Shown piece by piece: positions 8,966 through 17,937 of a stretch of DNA of 64,000 nucleotides (positions are counted from its first letter, which is position 1; every line of letters starts with the position of its first letter). Location: the NCBI RefSeq assembly GCF_009882945.1, contig NZ_WTUY01000002.1, positions 436,927 through 500,926 of the forward strand, read 5' to 3'. The translations under genes and the position numbers were made by a program. A model generated the notes under the pieces. The model made no database searches, had not been told where the DNA came from, and saw only the letters and a program-made list of their open reading frames with translations. This stretch comes from Alcanivorax sp. DP30. Lineage in GTDB: Bacteria; Pseudomonadota; Gammaproteobacteria; Pseudomonadales; Alcanivoracaceae.

Positions 8966-9808
8966 TCAGCTTTCGCGGCGGTTCATGAAGGCCAGACGCT
9001 CAAGCAGCTGAACGTCGGACTCATTCTTGAGCAGCGCGCCATAGAGCGGCGGCACCGCACTCTTAGTGTCGCGGCTGCGCAGGATGTCCTCGGGAATGTC
9101 ATCCGCCATCAGCAGCTTCAGCCAGTCGATCAGCTCGCTGGTGGACGGCTTCTTCTTCAGGCCCGGCACCTTGCGCAGATCGAAGAAGATCTGCAGCGCC
9201 TCGGTAACCAGGTTCTTCTTGATCTCGGGATAATGCACATCAACGATGGCCTGCATGGTCTCGGCATCAGGGAAGTTGATGTAGTGGAAGAAGCAGCGAC
9301 GCAGGAAGGCGTCGGGCAGCTCTTTCTCGTTGTTGGAGGTGATGATCACAATGGGGCGCTGCTTGGCCTTGATCAGTTCACCGGTCTCGTAAACGAAGAA
9401 TTCCATGCGATCCAGCTCCTGGAGCAGATCGTTGGGGAATTCGATATCGGCTTTGTCGATTTCGTCGATCAGCAACACCACCTGCCCCTCATGGGTAAAG
9501 GCTTCCCAGAGCTTGCCCTTTTTCAGGTAGTTGGACACATCTTCCACGCCTTCGGCACCGAGCTGGGAGTCACGCAGACGGGATACCGCATCGTACTCGT
9601 ACAGGCCCTGCTGCGCCTTGGTGGTGGATTTCACATTCCAGGACAGCAGCGGCAAACCCAGAGATTCCGCCACCTGTTCTGCCAGCAAGGTCTTGCCGGT
9701 GCCGGGTTCGCCCTTGATCAACAAGGGGCGCTTCAGCGCGATGGCAGCATTCACCGCCATTTTGAGGTCATCAGTGGCGACGTATTGGTCGGTACCCTGA
9801 AACTGCAT
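8966..9808 (-). CDS. MoxR-family AAA+ ATPase
   Basis: The 280-residue ATPase has Walker A GEPGTGKT near residue 36, Walker B VVLLIDEIDKAD, sensor 1 IITSNNEKELP and an arginine finger in DAFLRRCFF. This is the compact MoxR subgroup, which remodels partner proteins together with a VWA protein. I start at the ATG at 9808, with GGAG 8 nt upstream, rather than at the GTG four codons earlier. It is the first gene of a two-gene operon with the VWA gene and is divergent from rsmE. Confidence 0.9.
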   Translation of the reverse strand: MQFQGTDQYVATDDLKMAVNAAIALKRPLLIKGEPGTGKTLLAEQVAESLGLPLLSWNVKSTTKAQQGLYEYDAVSRLRDSQLGAEGVEDVSNYLKKGKLWEAFTHEGQVVLLIDEIDKADIEFPNDLLQELDRMEFFVYETGELIKAKQRPIVIITSNNEKELPDAFLRRCFFHYINFPDAETMQAIVDVHYPEIKKNLVTEALQIFFDLRKVPGLKKKPSTSELIDWLKLLMADDIPEDILRSRDTKSAVPPLYGALLKNESDVQLLERLAFMNRRES

Positions 9809-9936
9809 GCATTTCTCCACTCTTTGGTGCTATCCGGGACAAGGGTGCAACTCTAACAATCCGTATTCGGGCCGCAAAGGGCTATTTGAGCCAAGGAAAC
9901 AGTGATTTACGTCAGTGCTGTGCCATAATCCGCACC

Positions 9937-10653
9937 ATGAATCTGCTGCTTCTCACTCCGCAACAACACCTTTCAGGGGACCAATGGCGACTGACCGAGC
10001 GCCAGGCCAGGCATGTACTGGAGGTGCTCAACGCGGATGTGGGCACGCAAATACGGGCAGGCTTGCTGGATGGCGGAACGGGATATGCCAGCATTGAGTC
10101 ATTAAAAAACAAAGAGATAGAAGTTTCTTTTAAGGTGGATTCTCCTCCGCCACCCCCGCCGGGGTTATCCCTTCTGCTGGCCCTGCCCCGCCCCAAGATG
10201 CTCAAACGCATCCTGATCGACGCCACCAGTCTGGGCATCAAGCAGATCGTGCTGATCAACAGCTGGAAGGTGGACAAGAGCTACTGGCAGACGCCCAATC
10301 TCAAGTCCGACCTGTTACGGGAAAAGATGCTGCTCGGCCTGGAACAGGCCCGGGATACGGTGCTACCCCGCCTGACCCTGGCGCCCCGCTTTCGCCCCTT
10401 CGTGGAAGATGAACTGGACAGCTGGGCCGGCCATGGCCAGCGCATTCTGGCTCACCCGGGTGACTTCCCGACCCTGCCCCACAGCCAGACCGGGCCGGTA
10501 ACCCTGGCGATTGGGCCTGAGGGAGGCTGGACCGACTACGAAGTCGACATGCTGAAGCAGCAGCAGTTCGCCTGCCACAGCTTCGGCTCGCGGATCCTCA
10601 GGGTGGAAACTGCCCTCCCCGCCCTGGTCGGGCGCTTGATGCAGCTGCCGTAA
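9937..10653 (+). CDS. rsmE: 16S rRNA (uracil1498-N3)-methyltransferase RsmE
   Basis: The 238-residue SPOUT methyltransferase starts MNLLLLTPQQHLSGDQWRLT and has an N-terminal PUA-like domain. Its C-terminal knot reads GPVTLAIGPEGGWTDYEV and FGSRILRVETALPALVG, which bind S-adenosylmethionine. It methylates U1498 of 16S rRNA. I chose the ATG at 9937 by comparison with family N-termini; an upstream in-frame start adds 17 unlikely residues. A run of six prolines (SPPPPPPGLS) in the linker is unusual. Confidence 0.95.
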   Translation: MNLLLLTPQQHLSGDQWRLTERQARHVLEVLNADVGTQIRAGLLDGGTGYASIESLKNKEIEVSFKVDSPPPPPPGLSLLLALPRPKMLKRILIDATSLGIKQIVLINSWKVDKSYWQTPNLKSDLLREKMLLGLEQARDTVLPRLTLAPRFRPFVEDELDSWAGHGQRILAHPGDFPTLPHSQTGPVTLAIGPEGGWTDYEVDMLKQQQFACHSFGSRILRVETALPALVGRLMQLP

Positions 10654-10694
10654 ACAAAGCCACACCAGTGCCCGCCTCCTTCGAATCCCGGCTA

Positions 10695-10868
10695 TTCGCG
10701 TGCAAGCACGCTCCCACAAAGAGTCACCCTTTGTCTGTTCCCTAAAAGGTGGGTTATGCATGGATTCTTGGGGGTATCTTAATCTAAAGCTCTCGGGGGA
10801 ATGCCTGCCCGACGCGGAACCAGAAAGTAGGGCTCCGGAAATATTGTGGGAGCGTGCTTGCACGCGAA
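10695..10868. repeat. inverted pair of REP-like elements
   Basis: Two near-identical REP elements face each other: the copy at 10695-10718 is on the minus strand and 10845-10868 is on the plus strand (TGTGGGAGCGTGCTTGCACG...). Each contains an imperfect palindrome, GCGTGCTTGCACGC. They resemble the Pseudomonas GTGGGAGC REP family. The pair lies between the convergent rsmE and rluB and could form a large hairpin in RNA or DNA. No gene is evident between the copies. Confidence 0.85.
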
Positions 10869-10966
10869 TCGACTCTGATGATTTCACACCCTCTGCGCGT
10901 GTGAGCTGAAGAAGCCATCTCCGGTGGCCGATCTAATTTTTCACTAACACGCCACGAACCACAAAA

Positions 10967-10990
10967 AAGGGAGCGTTAATTCGCTCCCTT
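10967..10990 (-). terminator. intrinsic terminator after rluB
   Basis: The stem AAGGGAGCG pairs with CGCTCCCTT across a 6-nt loop. On the minus strand it is followed by a run of T residues (plus-strand A-run 10963-10968). It ends the rluB-scpB-scpA operon, 10 nt beyond the rluB stop. Confidence 0.88.
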
Positions 10991-11000
10991 GATGATCAAC

Positions 11001-11846
11001 CTAACGCCGGTAAGGCCCACGGCGGGCCTTGCGCGGTGGCTTGCTGCCACGCTGGTGGCGCAGACGGGCACGGCCATACAAGCCGGTGTATTTCTTGCCC
11101 TTGAGTTCCACCTTGTCGATCAAGCCCTGAATCTGCTCTGGCTCAAGCTCCATCCAGCGGCCCTGGCGCAACTGCGGCGGCAGGCGCAGATCGCCAAAGC
11201 GAATACGCATCAAACGTGCCACATCCAGATCCTGGGACTGGAACAGGCGACGTACCTCGCGATACTTGCCGCCAACCAGGGTGACCTTGTACCAGTGGTT
11301 GGCACCCTCTTCCGCGCCACCGGCATCGCTAATGGTTTCGAACTTTGAAACCCCGTCTTCCAGCAGAACACCCGCCAGCATTGCCTGACGCTTGTCTTCT
11401 GTCAGCTCACCGCGTACCCGCACCGCGTATTCGCGCACAAAACCATTGGACGGATGCATCAGACGATGGGCCAGCTCACCATCGGTGGTGAACAGCAGCA
11501 AACCGGTGGTGCTGATATCAAGACGACCTACCTGAACCCAGCGCAAACCATTCAGCTTCGGCAGATTATCGAAGACAGTAGGACGCCCTTCGGGATCATT
11601 GCGCGAGCACACCTCGCCCGGAGGCTTGTGGTACATAATCACACGCTGTTCAATGTCTTCTTCAGCCTTCACTTTTACTGTCCTGCCATCCACTCTAAGC
11701 AAATCATCAGGGCCAACCCGGTCACCCAGAGTGGCGATATTTCCGTTCACGGATACCCGACCAGCTTCGATCCAGGTTTCCAGTTCACGGCGTGAGCCAA
11801 GACCCGCCCGGGCCAGGACTTTCTGCAACTTTTCCGTTTCACTCAT
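11001..11846 (-). CDS. rluB: 23S rRNA pseudouridine2605 synthase RluB
   Basis: The 281-residue protein has an S4 RNA-binding domain (KLQKVLARAGLGSRRELETWI), then the RsuA-family catalytic domain with the active aspartate in GRLDISTTGLLLFT. RluB makes pseudouridine 2605 in 23S rRNA. The C-terminus is a basic Arg/Lys-rich tail (residues 255-281), common in RluB. It overlaps the end of scpB by 8 nt, in the order scpA-scpB-rluB seen in many gammaproteobacteria. Confidence 0.93.
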   Translation of the reverse strand: MSETEKLQKVLARAGLGSRRELETWIEAGRVSVNGNIATLGDRVGPDDLLRVDGRTVKVKAEEDIEQRVIMYHKPPGEVCSRNDPEGRPTVFDNLPKLNGLRWVQVGRLDISTTGLLLFTTDGELAHRLMHPSNGFVREYAVRVRGELTEDKRQAMLAGVLLEDGVSKFETISDAGGAEEGANHWYKVTLVGGKYREVRRLFQSQDLDVARLMRIRFGDLRLPPQLRQGRWMELEPEQIQGLIDKVELKGKKYTGLYGRARLRHQRGSKPPRKARRGPYRR

Positions 11847-12798
11847 GACGATTGGGGCTGTCCTCGGTATTGGCAGCCTCAGCGGCTGTCACGTCAGCGG
11901 GGGTGTCCTCGCTGCTCTCTTTACTGTCATCTGCATTGCTGCCCTGATCGTCCTCGGTGGGCGTCTGTTCCTCTTTGTCTTCTGCAGCCACTTGCGGTTC
12001 TTCTTCAGGTGCCGCTGCGGGTTTGCGGCGGAATTCCTGCTCAAAGCTGGCCAGTACGGAGTCCACGTTCTCCATACTCATCAGCTCAGCCTCATCCACA
12101 TCCGGCTCCTGCTCCAGCCCCGGGAAACTTTCCTGATCGCTGGGCAGACGGGCCTCATGCTCATCTTCCAGCAAACCATGCCCATCTTCACCGGCCGGCG
12201 CTTCGTCGTGATCACCCGGAGCCGCATTCACTGGCGGCACATCGGTGAGCTCAAGCTCTTCATTGACCTTGTCCAGATCACGAATTTCGGACAACGGCGG
12301 CAAATCTTCCAGGCTCTTCAGGTCAAAGTAATCCAGAAACTGTCGGGTTGTGGCAAACATGGCAGGCCGGCCAGGCACATCACGGTGACCGACAACCCGC
12401 ACCCAGTTTCTCTCCAGCAGGCTTTTGACGATATGGGAGCTTACTGAAACACCACGAATTTCTTCGATTTCACCACGGGTAATCGGCTGGCGATAGGCAA
12501 TCAATGCCAGGGTTTCCAGAATCGCACGGCTATAACGTGGCGGTTTTTCCTGCCATAAACGACTGACCCAGGGGCCAAGCTCAGGCCGTGCCTGAAAGCG
12601 GAAACCGGATGCCACTTCACGCAGGTATATCCCACGCTCTTCATAATCTTCTGCGAGGGATTCCAGCAACTTGCCCAACTCAGGCTTGGTGGGCTGGTCT
12701 TCCTCATCAAACAGCATCAGCATGGCGTCGCGGTCCAGGGGCCCTTCGGCAACCAGAATCGCGGCTTCAATAATTTTCTTTATCTTGTCAGCGTCCAC
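11839..12798 (-). CDS. scpB: segregation and condensation protein ScpB, with long acidic tail
   Basis: ScpB is the winged-helix subunit of the SMC-ScpAB condensin. Residues 1-180 carry the core (KKIIEAAILVAEGPLDRDAM, IAYRQPITRGEIEEIRGV). Family members are usually about 180-200 residues, but this one has 319. The extra 130 or so residues are rich in Glu, Asp, Ala and Pro and look disordered. The start is a GTG preceded by GAGGGG. It follows scpA after only 2 nt. Confidence 0.93.
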   Translation of the reverse strand: MDADKIKKIIEAAILVAEGPLDRDAMLMLFDEEDQPTKPELGKLLESLAEDYEERGIYLREVASGFRFQARPELGPWVSRLWQEKPPRYSRAILETLALIAYRQPITRGEIEEIRGVSVSSHIVKSLLERNWVRVVGHRDVPGRPAMFATTRQFLDYFDLKSLEDLPPLSEIRDLDKVNEELELTDVPPVNAAPGDHDEAPAGEDGHGLLEDEHEARLPSDQESFPGLEQEPDVDEAELMSMENVDSVLASFEQEFRRKPAAAPEEEPQVAAEDKEEQTPTEDDQGSNADDSKESSEDTPADVTAAEAANTEDSPNRHE

Positions 12799-12800
12799 GC

Positions 12801-13727
12801 TTACCCCTCGGTACCGTCATGGGCGTCAATCTCCGTTTCCGGTTCGTCCTCAAGCTCCAGCTGGGCGAGAACATCCGATTCTTCCAATACCAGGGTCTTG
12901 GCTTTCACATGGATGGGAGCAAATGGTGCCGTCTGCACCAACTCAATGAGCGAGCCTTTGACCAGTTCCAGCACTGCCAGGAAGCTCACTACCACGCCCA
13001 GCTTGCCTTCCTCCGGGTTGAACAACTCAATAAAGGGAACAAACTCGCGCCCTTTGAGCTTGTCGAGCACATTTGCCATACGCTCACGGGTGGACAGTTT
13101 TTCACGGGAGACCTGATGGCTCTCGAACATGTCCGCCCGGTGCATGACCTCTTTCAGTGCCAGCAGCAGTTCGCGCATATCCACATCAGGCTGCGCCTTT
13201 TCACGGCTGTAATCCGGACGCTTTGCTTCAGCCGGAAACACATCCCGCTCCAGCCGCGGCAGCTCATCAATATCTTCAGCCGCCTGCTTGAATCGCTCGT
13301 ACTCCTGAAGACGACGAATCAGCTCGGCACGGGGGTCTTCCCCTTCCTCATCTTCTTCGTCCTTCTGCCGGGGCAGCAGCATGCGAGACTTGATCTCCCC
13401 GAGCATGGCGGCCATGACCAGGTATTCCGCTGCCAGCTCGAAGTTCATGGCCTTCATCAGCTCCACGTACTCCATGTACTGGGCGGTGATGGTGGCAACG
13501 GGTACATCAAGAATGTCCAGATTCTGCCGCTTGATCAGGTAAAGCAGCAGATCCAGAGGTCCTTCGAAGGCCTCCAGGAAGACCTCCAGTGCATCCGGCG
13601 GGATATACAGATCATCTGGCAGCTTGGTGATCGCCTTGCCATAGACCAGCCCGAAGGGCATCTCGGCCTGATGGGCGAGAAGGGCCTCCTGGGGTGCCTG
13701 CGGTGTGGACTCTGCTGTTTCTGTCAT
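12801..13727 (-). CDS. scpA: segregation and condensation protein ScpA
   Basis: The 308-residue kleisin subunit bridges SMC heads in chromosome condensation. The core begins LEAFEGPLDLLLYLIKRQNLDILDVP at about residue 50, the signature N-terminal helix of ScpA, and includes FELAAEYLVMAAMLGEIKSRMLL. The first 45 residues and the acidic end are extensions often seen in Pseudomonas-type ScpA. The ATG at 13727 has GGAGCAGGG upstream. It lies 14 nt after trpS. Confidence 0.93.
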   Translation of the reverse strand: MTETAESTPQAPQEALLAHQAEMPFGLVYGKAITKLPDDLYIPPDALEVFLEAFEGPLDLLLYLIKRQNLDILDVPVATITAQYMEYVELMKAMNFELAAEYLVMAAMLGEIKSRMLLPRQKDEEDEEGEDPRAELIRRLQEYERFKQAAEDIDELPRLERDVFPAEAKRPDYSREKAQPDVDMRELLLALKEVMHRADMFESHQVSREKLSTRERMANVLDKLKGREFVPFIELFNPEEGKLGVVVSFLAVLELVKGSLIELVQTAPFAPIHVKAKTLVLEESDVLAQLELEDEPETEIDAHDGTEG

Positions 13728-13741
13728 ATCCCTGCTCCGCG

Positions 13742-14956
13742 TTAGCGGTAGTTCAGCCCCATGCTGGCGCGCACTTCTTCAAGCGTGGCGCGTGCTGCTT
13801 CCCGGGCTTCTTCACAGCCTTCCGCGACTATGGTGCGTACCAGATCCGGGTTGCGCAAATGCTCTTCCGCACGCTTGCGTATGGGCTCCAACTCTTCCTG
13901 AATGGCTTCGATGATCGGCTTCTTGCAGTCCAGGCAGCCGATACCGGCGCTGGTGCAGCCCTCGCGCACCCACTCCCGGGTGGGCTCATCGGAGTAGACC
14001 ATGTGAAACTGCCATACCGGGCAATTATCCGGGTTGCCCGGGTCGGTACGTCGCACGCGCGCCGGGTCCGTGGGCATCCGGCGAACTTTGCTTTCCACTT
14101 CCGCCGGCTCTTCACGCATGCTGATGAAGTTGCCGTAGGATTTGGACATTTTCTGACCGTCCAGGCCCGGCATCTTGGATGCCGGGGTAAGCAGCGCCTG
14201 GGGCTCGGGCAGGATCACCTTGCCGCCGCCTTCCAGGTCGCCCAGCAAGCGTTCCTTGTCACCCAGGGTGATGTTCTGCTGGCTGTCCACCAGGGCGCGG
14301 GCCGTTTCCAGAGCGGTTTCATCGCCCTTTTCCTGGTACTGGCGACGGTGGCCAACGTAGATCTTCGCCTGTTTCTTGCCCATCTTCTTGATGGCGGCTT
14401 CCACGGCCTCTTCGAAACCCGGCTCGCGGCCATACAAATGGTTGAATCGACGAGCCACTTCCCGGGTCAGCTCCACATGAGCCACCTGATCGGCGCCCAC
14501 AGGCACCTGCCCGGCACGATAAGCGAGGATGTCCGCAGATTGCAGCAGCGGGTAACCAAGAAATCCGTAGGTACTGAGATCCTTTTCACGCAGTTTTTCC
14601 TGCTGATCCTTGTAGGTCGGAACCCGTTCCAGCCAAGACAGCGGCGTCATCATGGAGAGCAGCAGGTGCAGCTCCGCGTGTTCCGGTACCTGGCTTTGGA
14701 TGAACAAGGTCGCAGAACCGGGATTGACCCCTGCCGCCAGCCAGTCAATCACCAGATCCCAGACATGTTGCTCAATCTTCTGGGGGTTCTCGTATTCCGT
14801 GGTGAGGCCGTGCCAGTCGGCCACAAAGAAATAGCACTCGAACTCATGCTGCAGACGCACCCAGTTCTTGAGAACGCCATGGTAATGCCCCAAGTGCAAA
14901 CGGCCAGTAGCGCGCATGCCCGAAACAACGCGCTGGGAAGAAACCACGGAACTCAA
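13742..14956 (-). CDS. trpS: tryptophanyl-tRNA synthetase TrpS
   Basis: This class I synthetase charges tRNA-Trp. The HIGH-type motif is HLGHYHG near residue 21 and the KMSKS loop is GQKMSKSYGN. The C-terminus has CTSAGIGCLDCKKPI, as in Pseudomonas-type TrpS. I place the start at a TTG at 14956 with AAGGAG 6 nt before it, giving 404 residues beginning MSSVVSSQRVVSGMRATG. A longer in-frame start at 14989 has no ribosome site. It sits between yciO and scpA in the operon. Confidence 0.93.
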   Translation of the reverse strand: MSSVVSSQRVVSGMRATGRLHLGHYHGVLKNWVRLQHEFECYFFVADWHGLTTEYENPQKIEQHVWDLVIDWLAAGVNPGSATLFIQSQVPEHAELHLLLSMMTPLSWLERVPTYKDQQEKLREKDLSTYGFLGYPLLQSADILAYRAGQVPVGADQVAHVELTREVARRFNHLYGREPGFEEAVEAAIKKMGKKQAKIYVGHRRQYQEKGDETALETARALVDSQQNITLGDKERLLGDLEGGGKVILPEPQALLTPASKMPGLDGQKMSKSYGNFISMREEPAEVESKVRRMPTDPARVRRTDPGNPDNCPVWQFHMVYSDEPTREWVREGCTSAGIGCLDCKKPIIEAIQEELEPIRKRAEEHLRNPDLVRTIVAEGCEEAREAARATLEEVRASMGLNYR

Positions 14957-15097
14957 AATCAACTCCTTATGCCTGATCAGTGCCGCCACCCTTGGTCTGG
15001 CGCCAGCAAAGCAAGCGATTATACGGTGAACAAGGGGATCAGGGACAGCATAATGCCGCCGGGACAGGCGTCACTGGTGAAAAGTTCGCCAACGGGA

Positions 15098-15721
15098 TCA
15101 GTAAATGCTGTCCAGCGGACCGGCCCCTTCACGGATGACCTCGGGACCGTCACCATCGACCAGAGAAATCACCGTGGTTTCCTGGACACCGCCAAAGCCT
15201 CCGTCGATGACCAGATCTACCTGCCCTTGAAGAAAATCACGAACATCCTGCGGATCAGTGAGCGGGAATTCATCATCTGGCAGATGGCAGGTGGAGGTCA
15301 TAATGGGCTGGCCGTGTTCCGCGAGCAGGGCCTGACAAATGGCATGGTCCGGCACACGAATCCCGATGGTGCGCTTCTTGGCATCCATCAGCCGCCGCGG
15401 CACCTCGGTGGTACCATTGAGAATGAAGGTATAGGGGCCAGGTGTGTGCGCCTTGATCAACCGGTAGTCCGGATTTGCCACCTTGGCATAGATCGCCAGG
15501 GCGGAGAGGTCTTCACACAACAGCGTGAACTGGTGCTTCTTGTCCAGTCTGCGCAGGCGAATCAGACGATCCAGCGCATTCTTTTCACCAATGCCGCAGC
15601 CCAGCGCATAGGTTGTATCCGTGGGATAGGCGATCAGCCCGCCCTTGCGCAACACATCAACAGCCTGACGAATCAGGCGCGGCTGCGGCGATTCCGGGTG
15701 TATATAAAGCACTTCTGTCAT
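15098..15721 (-). CDS. yciO: YciO/Sua5-family threonylcarbamoyl-AMP synthase-like protein
   Basis: The 207-residue protein has the Sua5/YrdC fold: GGLIAYPTDTTYALGC, then KKHQFTLLCEDLSALAIYAKV, and TIGIRVPDHAICQALL. Proteins of this family make threonylcarbamoyl-AMP for the t6A tRNA modification. The YciO branch is distinct from TsaC and is less well characterised. It lies upstream of trpS and downstream of the PHP phosphatase, the common gammaproteobacterial order. Confidence 0.88.
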   Translation of the reverse strand: MTEVLYIHPESPQPRLIRQAVDVLRKGGLIAYPTDTTYALGCGIGEKNALDRLIRLRRLDKKHQFTLLCEDLSALAIYAKVANPDYRLIKAHTPGPYTFILNGTTEVPRRLMDAKKRTIGIRVPDHAICQALLAEHGQPIMTSTCHLPDDEFPLTDPQDVRDFLQGQVDLVIDGGFGGVQETTVISLVDGDGPEVIREGAGPLDSIY

Positions 15722-15798
15722 GCGGTCATCACTATTTCGACATTATACGAAACGACAAATCACTTTAATTTAACGTCATAATATATTGTTTTTATTTG

Positions 15799-16644
15799 CT
15801 AAAAGCTTTCCCATACCGGCGTTGCCCCTTTTGGCAGATCAGGGAGGCGTCCCAGCGCCAACCATTTCTGCTCCGGAGAATGAAAGTCGGATCCCGCTGA
15901 GACCTTCAAATCAAAATACTGCCAACATTCATCCAGCAACTCCTGCTGCTGACGGGTCAATCCGGGCATCGCCACTTCCAGGCCGTCGCCACCCTGCGCT
16001 TTAAAAGCGGTGAGAAGTTGGCGAAGCTTTTTGCGAGTCAGCCCATAGCCATGCGGGTGGGCCACTACTGCCTGGCCTCCGCCGGCATGGATATCCGCGA
16101 TCGCCTCTTCCATGCTGCACCAGGGGGTTGCCACAAACGCAGACTGTCCCTGCTTGAGAAAGCGATTGAATGCATGCCGCGCATTACGCACCCGCCCACT
16201 CTGCTCCAGCAGTTTGGCAAACCAGGGGCGGCCCGGGGCCGGGCTACCCGCCAGTTCACAGGTGCGCTCATAGGAATTGGCCAGCCCGGCAGCCTTGTCG
16301 AGGCGACGACCTATTTCCTGGGCCCGCCTGACCCTTGCCTGCTGCTGACTGGCCACACGCTCGCACAGCTGGGCATTGTCAATGTCGAGTCCAAGACCGA
16401 GGACATGGAACTCCCGGTTCTCATGGCGAACGGACAGCTCAATGCCATTGATCAGGCGAATACCTCGCCGTGACGCGGCCTCATGTGCCTCCGGCAAACC
16501 TGCCAGGGTGTCGTGATCGGTCAAAGCCAAGTCCGTTACGCCATAATCTGCTGCACGATCCACCAGATCTGCAGGCGATAACGCACCGTCTGAGGCCAGA
16601 CTGTGACTATGCAGATCGAAACATGCTGAATCCTGATTTGACAT
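15799..16644 (-). CDS. rnm: PHP-domain phosphatase/5'-3' exonuclease (RNase AM, YciV/TrpH)
   Basis: This PHP-superfamily metalloenzyme carries DLHSHSLASDGALSP at the N-terminus, TDHDTLAG, then VAHPHGYG and the C-terminal SAGSDFHSP, which supply metal-binding His and Asp residues. E. coli YciV (RNase AM) hydrolyses 3',5'-bisphosphonucleosides and trims rRNA 5' ends. I start at MSNQDSACFDLHSHS (16644); an upstream ATG at 16683 would add 13 residues. Neither start has a clear ribosome site. Confidence 0.85.
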   Translation of the reverse strand: MSNQDSACFDLHSHSLASDGALSPADLVDRAADYGVTDLALTDHDTLAGLPEAHEAASRRGIRLINGIELSVRHENREFHVLGLGLDIDNAQLCERVASQQQARVRRAQEIGRRLDKAAGLANSYERTCELAGSPAPGRPWFAKLLEQSGRVRNARHAFNRFLKQGQSAFVATPWCSMEEAIADIHAGGGQAVVAHPHGYGLTRKKLRQLLTAFKAQGGDGLEVAMPGLTRQQQELLDECWQYFDLKVSAGSDFHSPEQKWLALGRLPDLPKGATPVWESF

Positions 16645-16770
16645 GGAACCCGACACCGCGAATAAGGGTCGACAAGCTACCATATTGCAGGGTGAATTGC
16701 TGCGCTGATGTGGTTAACATCATGCGCCTGCGCTGCCCTTTTCCATTACCCGAGGTGAAATTCGTCCCGC

Positions 16771-17496
16771 ATGTCCAATTCCACAGACACAGATCGCCCC
16801 AGCGCCCCGCCAGCCAAGAAAGAAAGCCTGCTTGCCAACCTGCTGCTGAACATCATCATTCCCACCCTGATACTCAGCAAACTCTCCAGTGACGAGTATC
16901 TAGGCACCAAACTGGCTATCGTGGTGGCGCTGGCCTTCCCGTTTGCCTATGGCGTCAAGGATCTCATCAGCAACCGCAAGGTAAACTTCTATTCCGCCCT
17001 GGGGATCATCAGCATCATGCTCACCGGCGGCATCGGCCTGCTGGAGCTTGACGCGGAATACATGGCTATCAAGGAAGCCACCATCCCGGGCATCCTTGGC
17101 ATTGCCACAGTGGGCTCTCTTTACACTCGCTGGCCTCTGGTTCGGACCTTTGTTTACAACGACAAGGTATTTGCCACGGAGAAAATTGCCGCCGGGTTGG
17201 CGTTCAAGGGCACTGAAAGTGAGTTTGAACGGACTCTTACGCTGGCCTCGTGGATGATTGCCGGGTCGTTCTTTGTGTCATCGGTGCTCAACTACGTGCT
17301 TGCCAAGGTTATCCTGCAAAGCCCACCCGGCACGGTTGCATTCAATGAAGAGCTGGCCAAAATGACCGCTCTCAGCTACCCGGTTATCGTCATCCCCTCC
17401 ATGATCATCTTCGCCGCAGCGCTGTTTTACCTGATTCGGCGACTTACCCGGCTGACCGGGCTGAGTTTTGAAGAGATGCTCGAACACCACAAATAA
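16771..17496 (+). CDS. multi-pass membrane protein (VC0807/YciB-like)
   Basis: The 241-residue protein starts with a hydrophilic stretch of about 20 residues and then has about six hydrophobic helices, with the loop KDLISNRKVNFYSALGIIS between them. It looks like VC0807-type inner-membrane proteins and occupies the spot where many gammaproteobacteria have yciB (ispZ), next to yciI and the PHP phosphatase. I infer a similar role in the cell envelope, but function is not shown by sequence. Confidence 0.6.
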   Translation: MSNSTDTDRPSAPPAKKESLLANLLLNIIIPTLILSKLSSDEYLGTKLAIVVALAFPFAYGVKDLISNRKVNFYSALGIISIMLTGGIGLLELDAEYMAIKEATIPGILGIATVGSLYTRWPLVRTFVYNDKVFATEKIAAGLAFKGTESEFERTLTLASWMIAGSFFVSSVLNYVLAKVILQSPPGTVAFNEELAKMTALSYPVIVIPSMIIFAAALFYLIRRLTRLTGLSFEEMLEHHK

Positions 17497-17518
17497 CTGA
17501 CCCTGAAAGGATTCTGTC

Positions 17519-17818
17519 ATGCTGTACGCCATTATCAGCCAGGACATTGCGAACTCTCTGCCCCTTCGCAAGCAGGCACGGGCTGACCATCTCGCCCGGC
17601 TGGAAACCCTCCGCGATCAGGGCCGGCTGGTACTTGCCGGGCCGCATCCCGCCATCGACAGTGATGATCCCGGAGAGGCCGGATTTACCGGCTCACTGGT
17701 CGTAGCCGAGTTTGAATCCCTGGCTGCCGCTCAGGCCTGGGCGGATTCGGACCCGTATATCGAGGCTGGTGTTTATGTCCAGGTTACCGTCAAGCCCTTC
17801 AAGAAGGTGCTTCCCTGA
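17519..17818 (+). CDS. yciI: YciI-family protein
   Basis: The 99-residue protein begins [31 protein letters not shown] and has the conserved [13 protein letters not shown] near the end. YciI is a ferredoxin-like dimeric alpha-beta barrel with an Asp-His pair (His24 here). The family is poorly characterised; some members act in degradation of aromatic compounds. It follows the membrane gene after 22 nt and is probably co-transcribed with it. Confidence 0.9.
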   Translation: MLYAIISQDIANSLPLRKQARADHLARLETLRDQGRLVLAGPHPAIDSDDPGEAGFTGSLVVAEFESLAAAQAWADSDPYIEAGVYVQVTVKPFKKVLP

Positions 17819-17937
17819 GCGGCCAGTTTGCGATTTTTTACAAAGACGCCGCAGTCTCACGCCTGATTTGTGATTATTGTTGCGCCAGCCCAGTCCCCTC
17901 TGCATTAGACTGCGCGGCCTGAACCAAGGAGTTATCC

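Noticed and set aside
7853-9856. A 667-codon plus-strand frame opposite the VWA and MoxR genes
   Set aside because: Antisense shadow; the minus-strand genes carry Walker and VWA motifs.
13694-15781. A 695-codon frame on the plus strand opposite trpS and yciO
   Set aside because: It overlaps two confirmed genes and has no recognisable domain or ribosome site.
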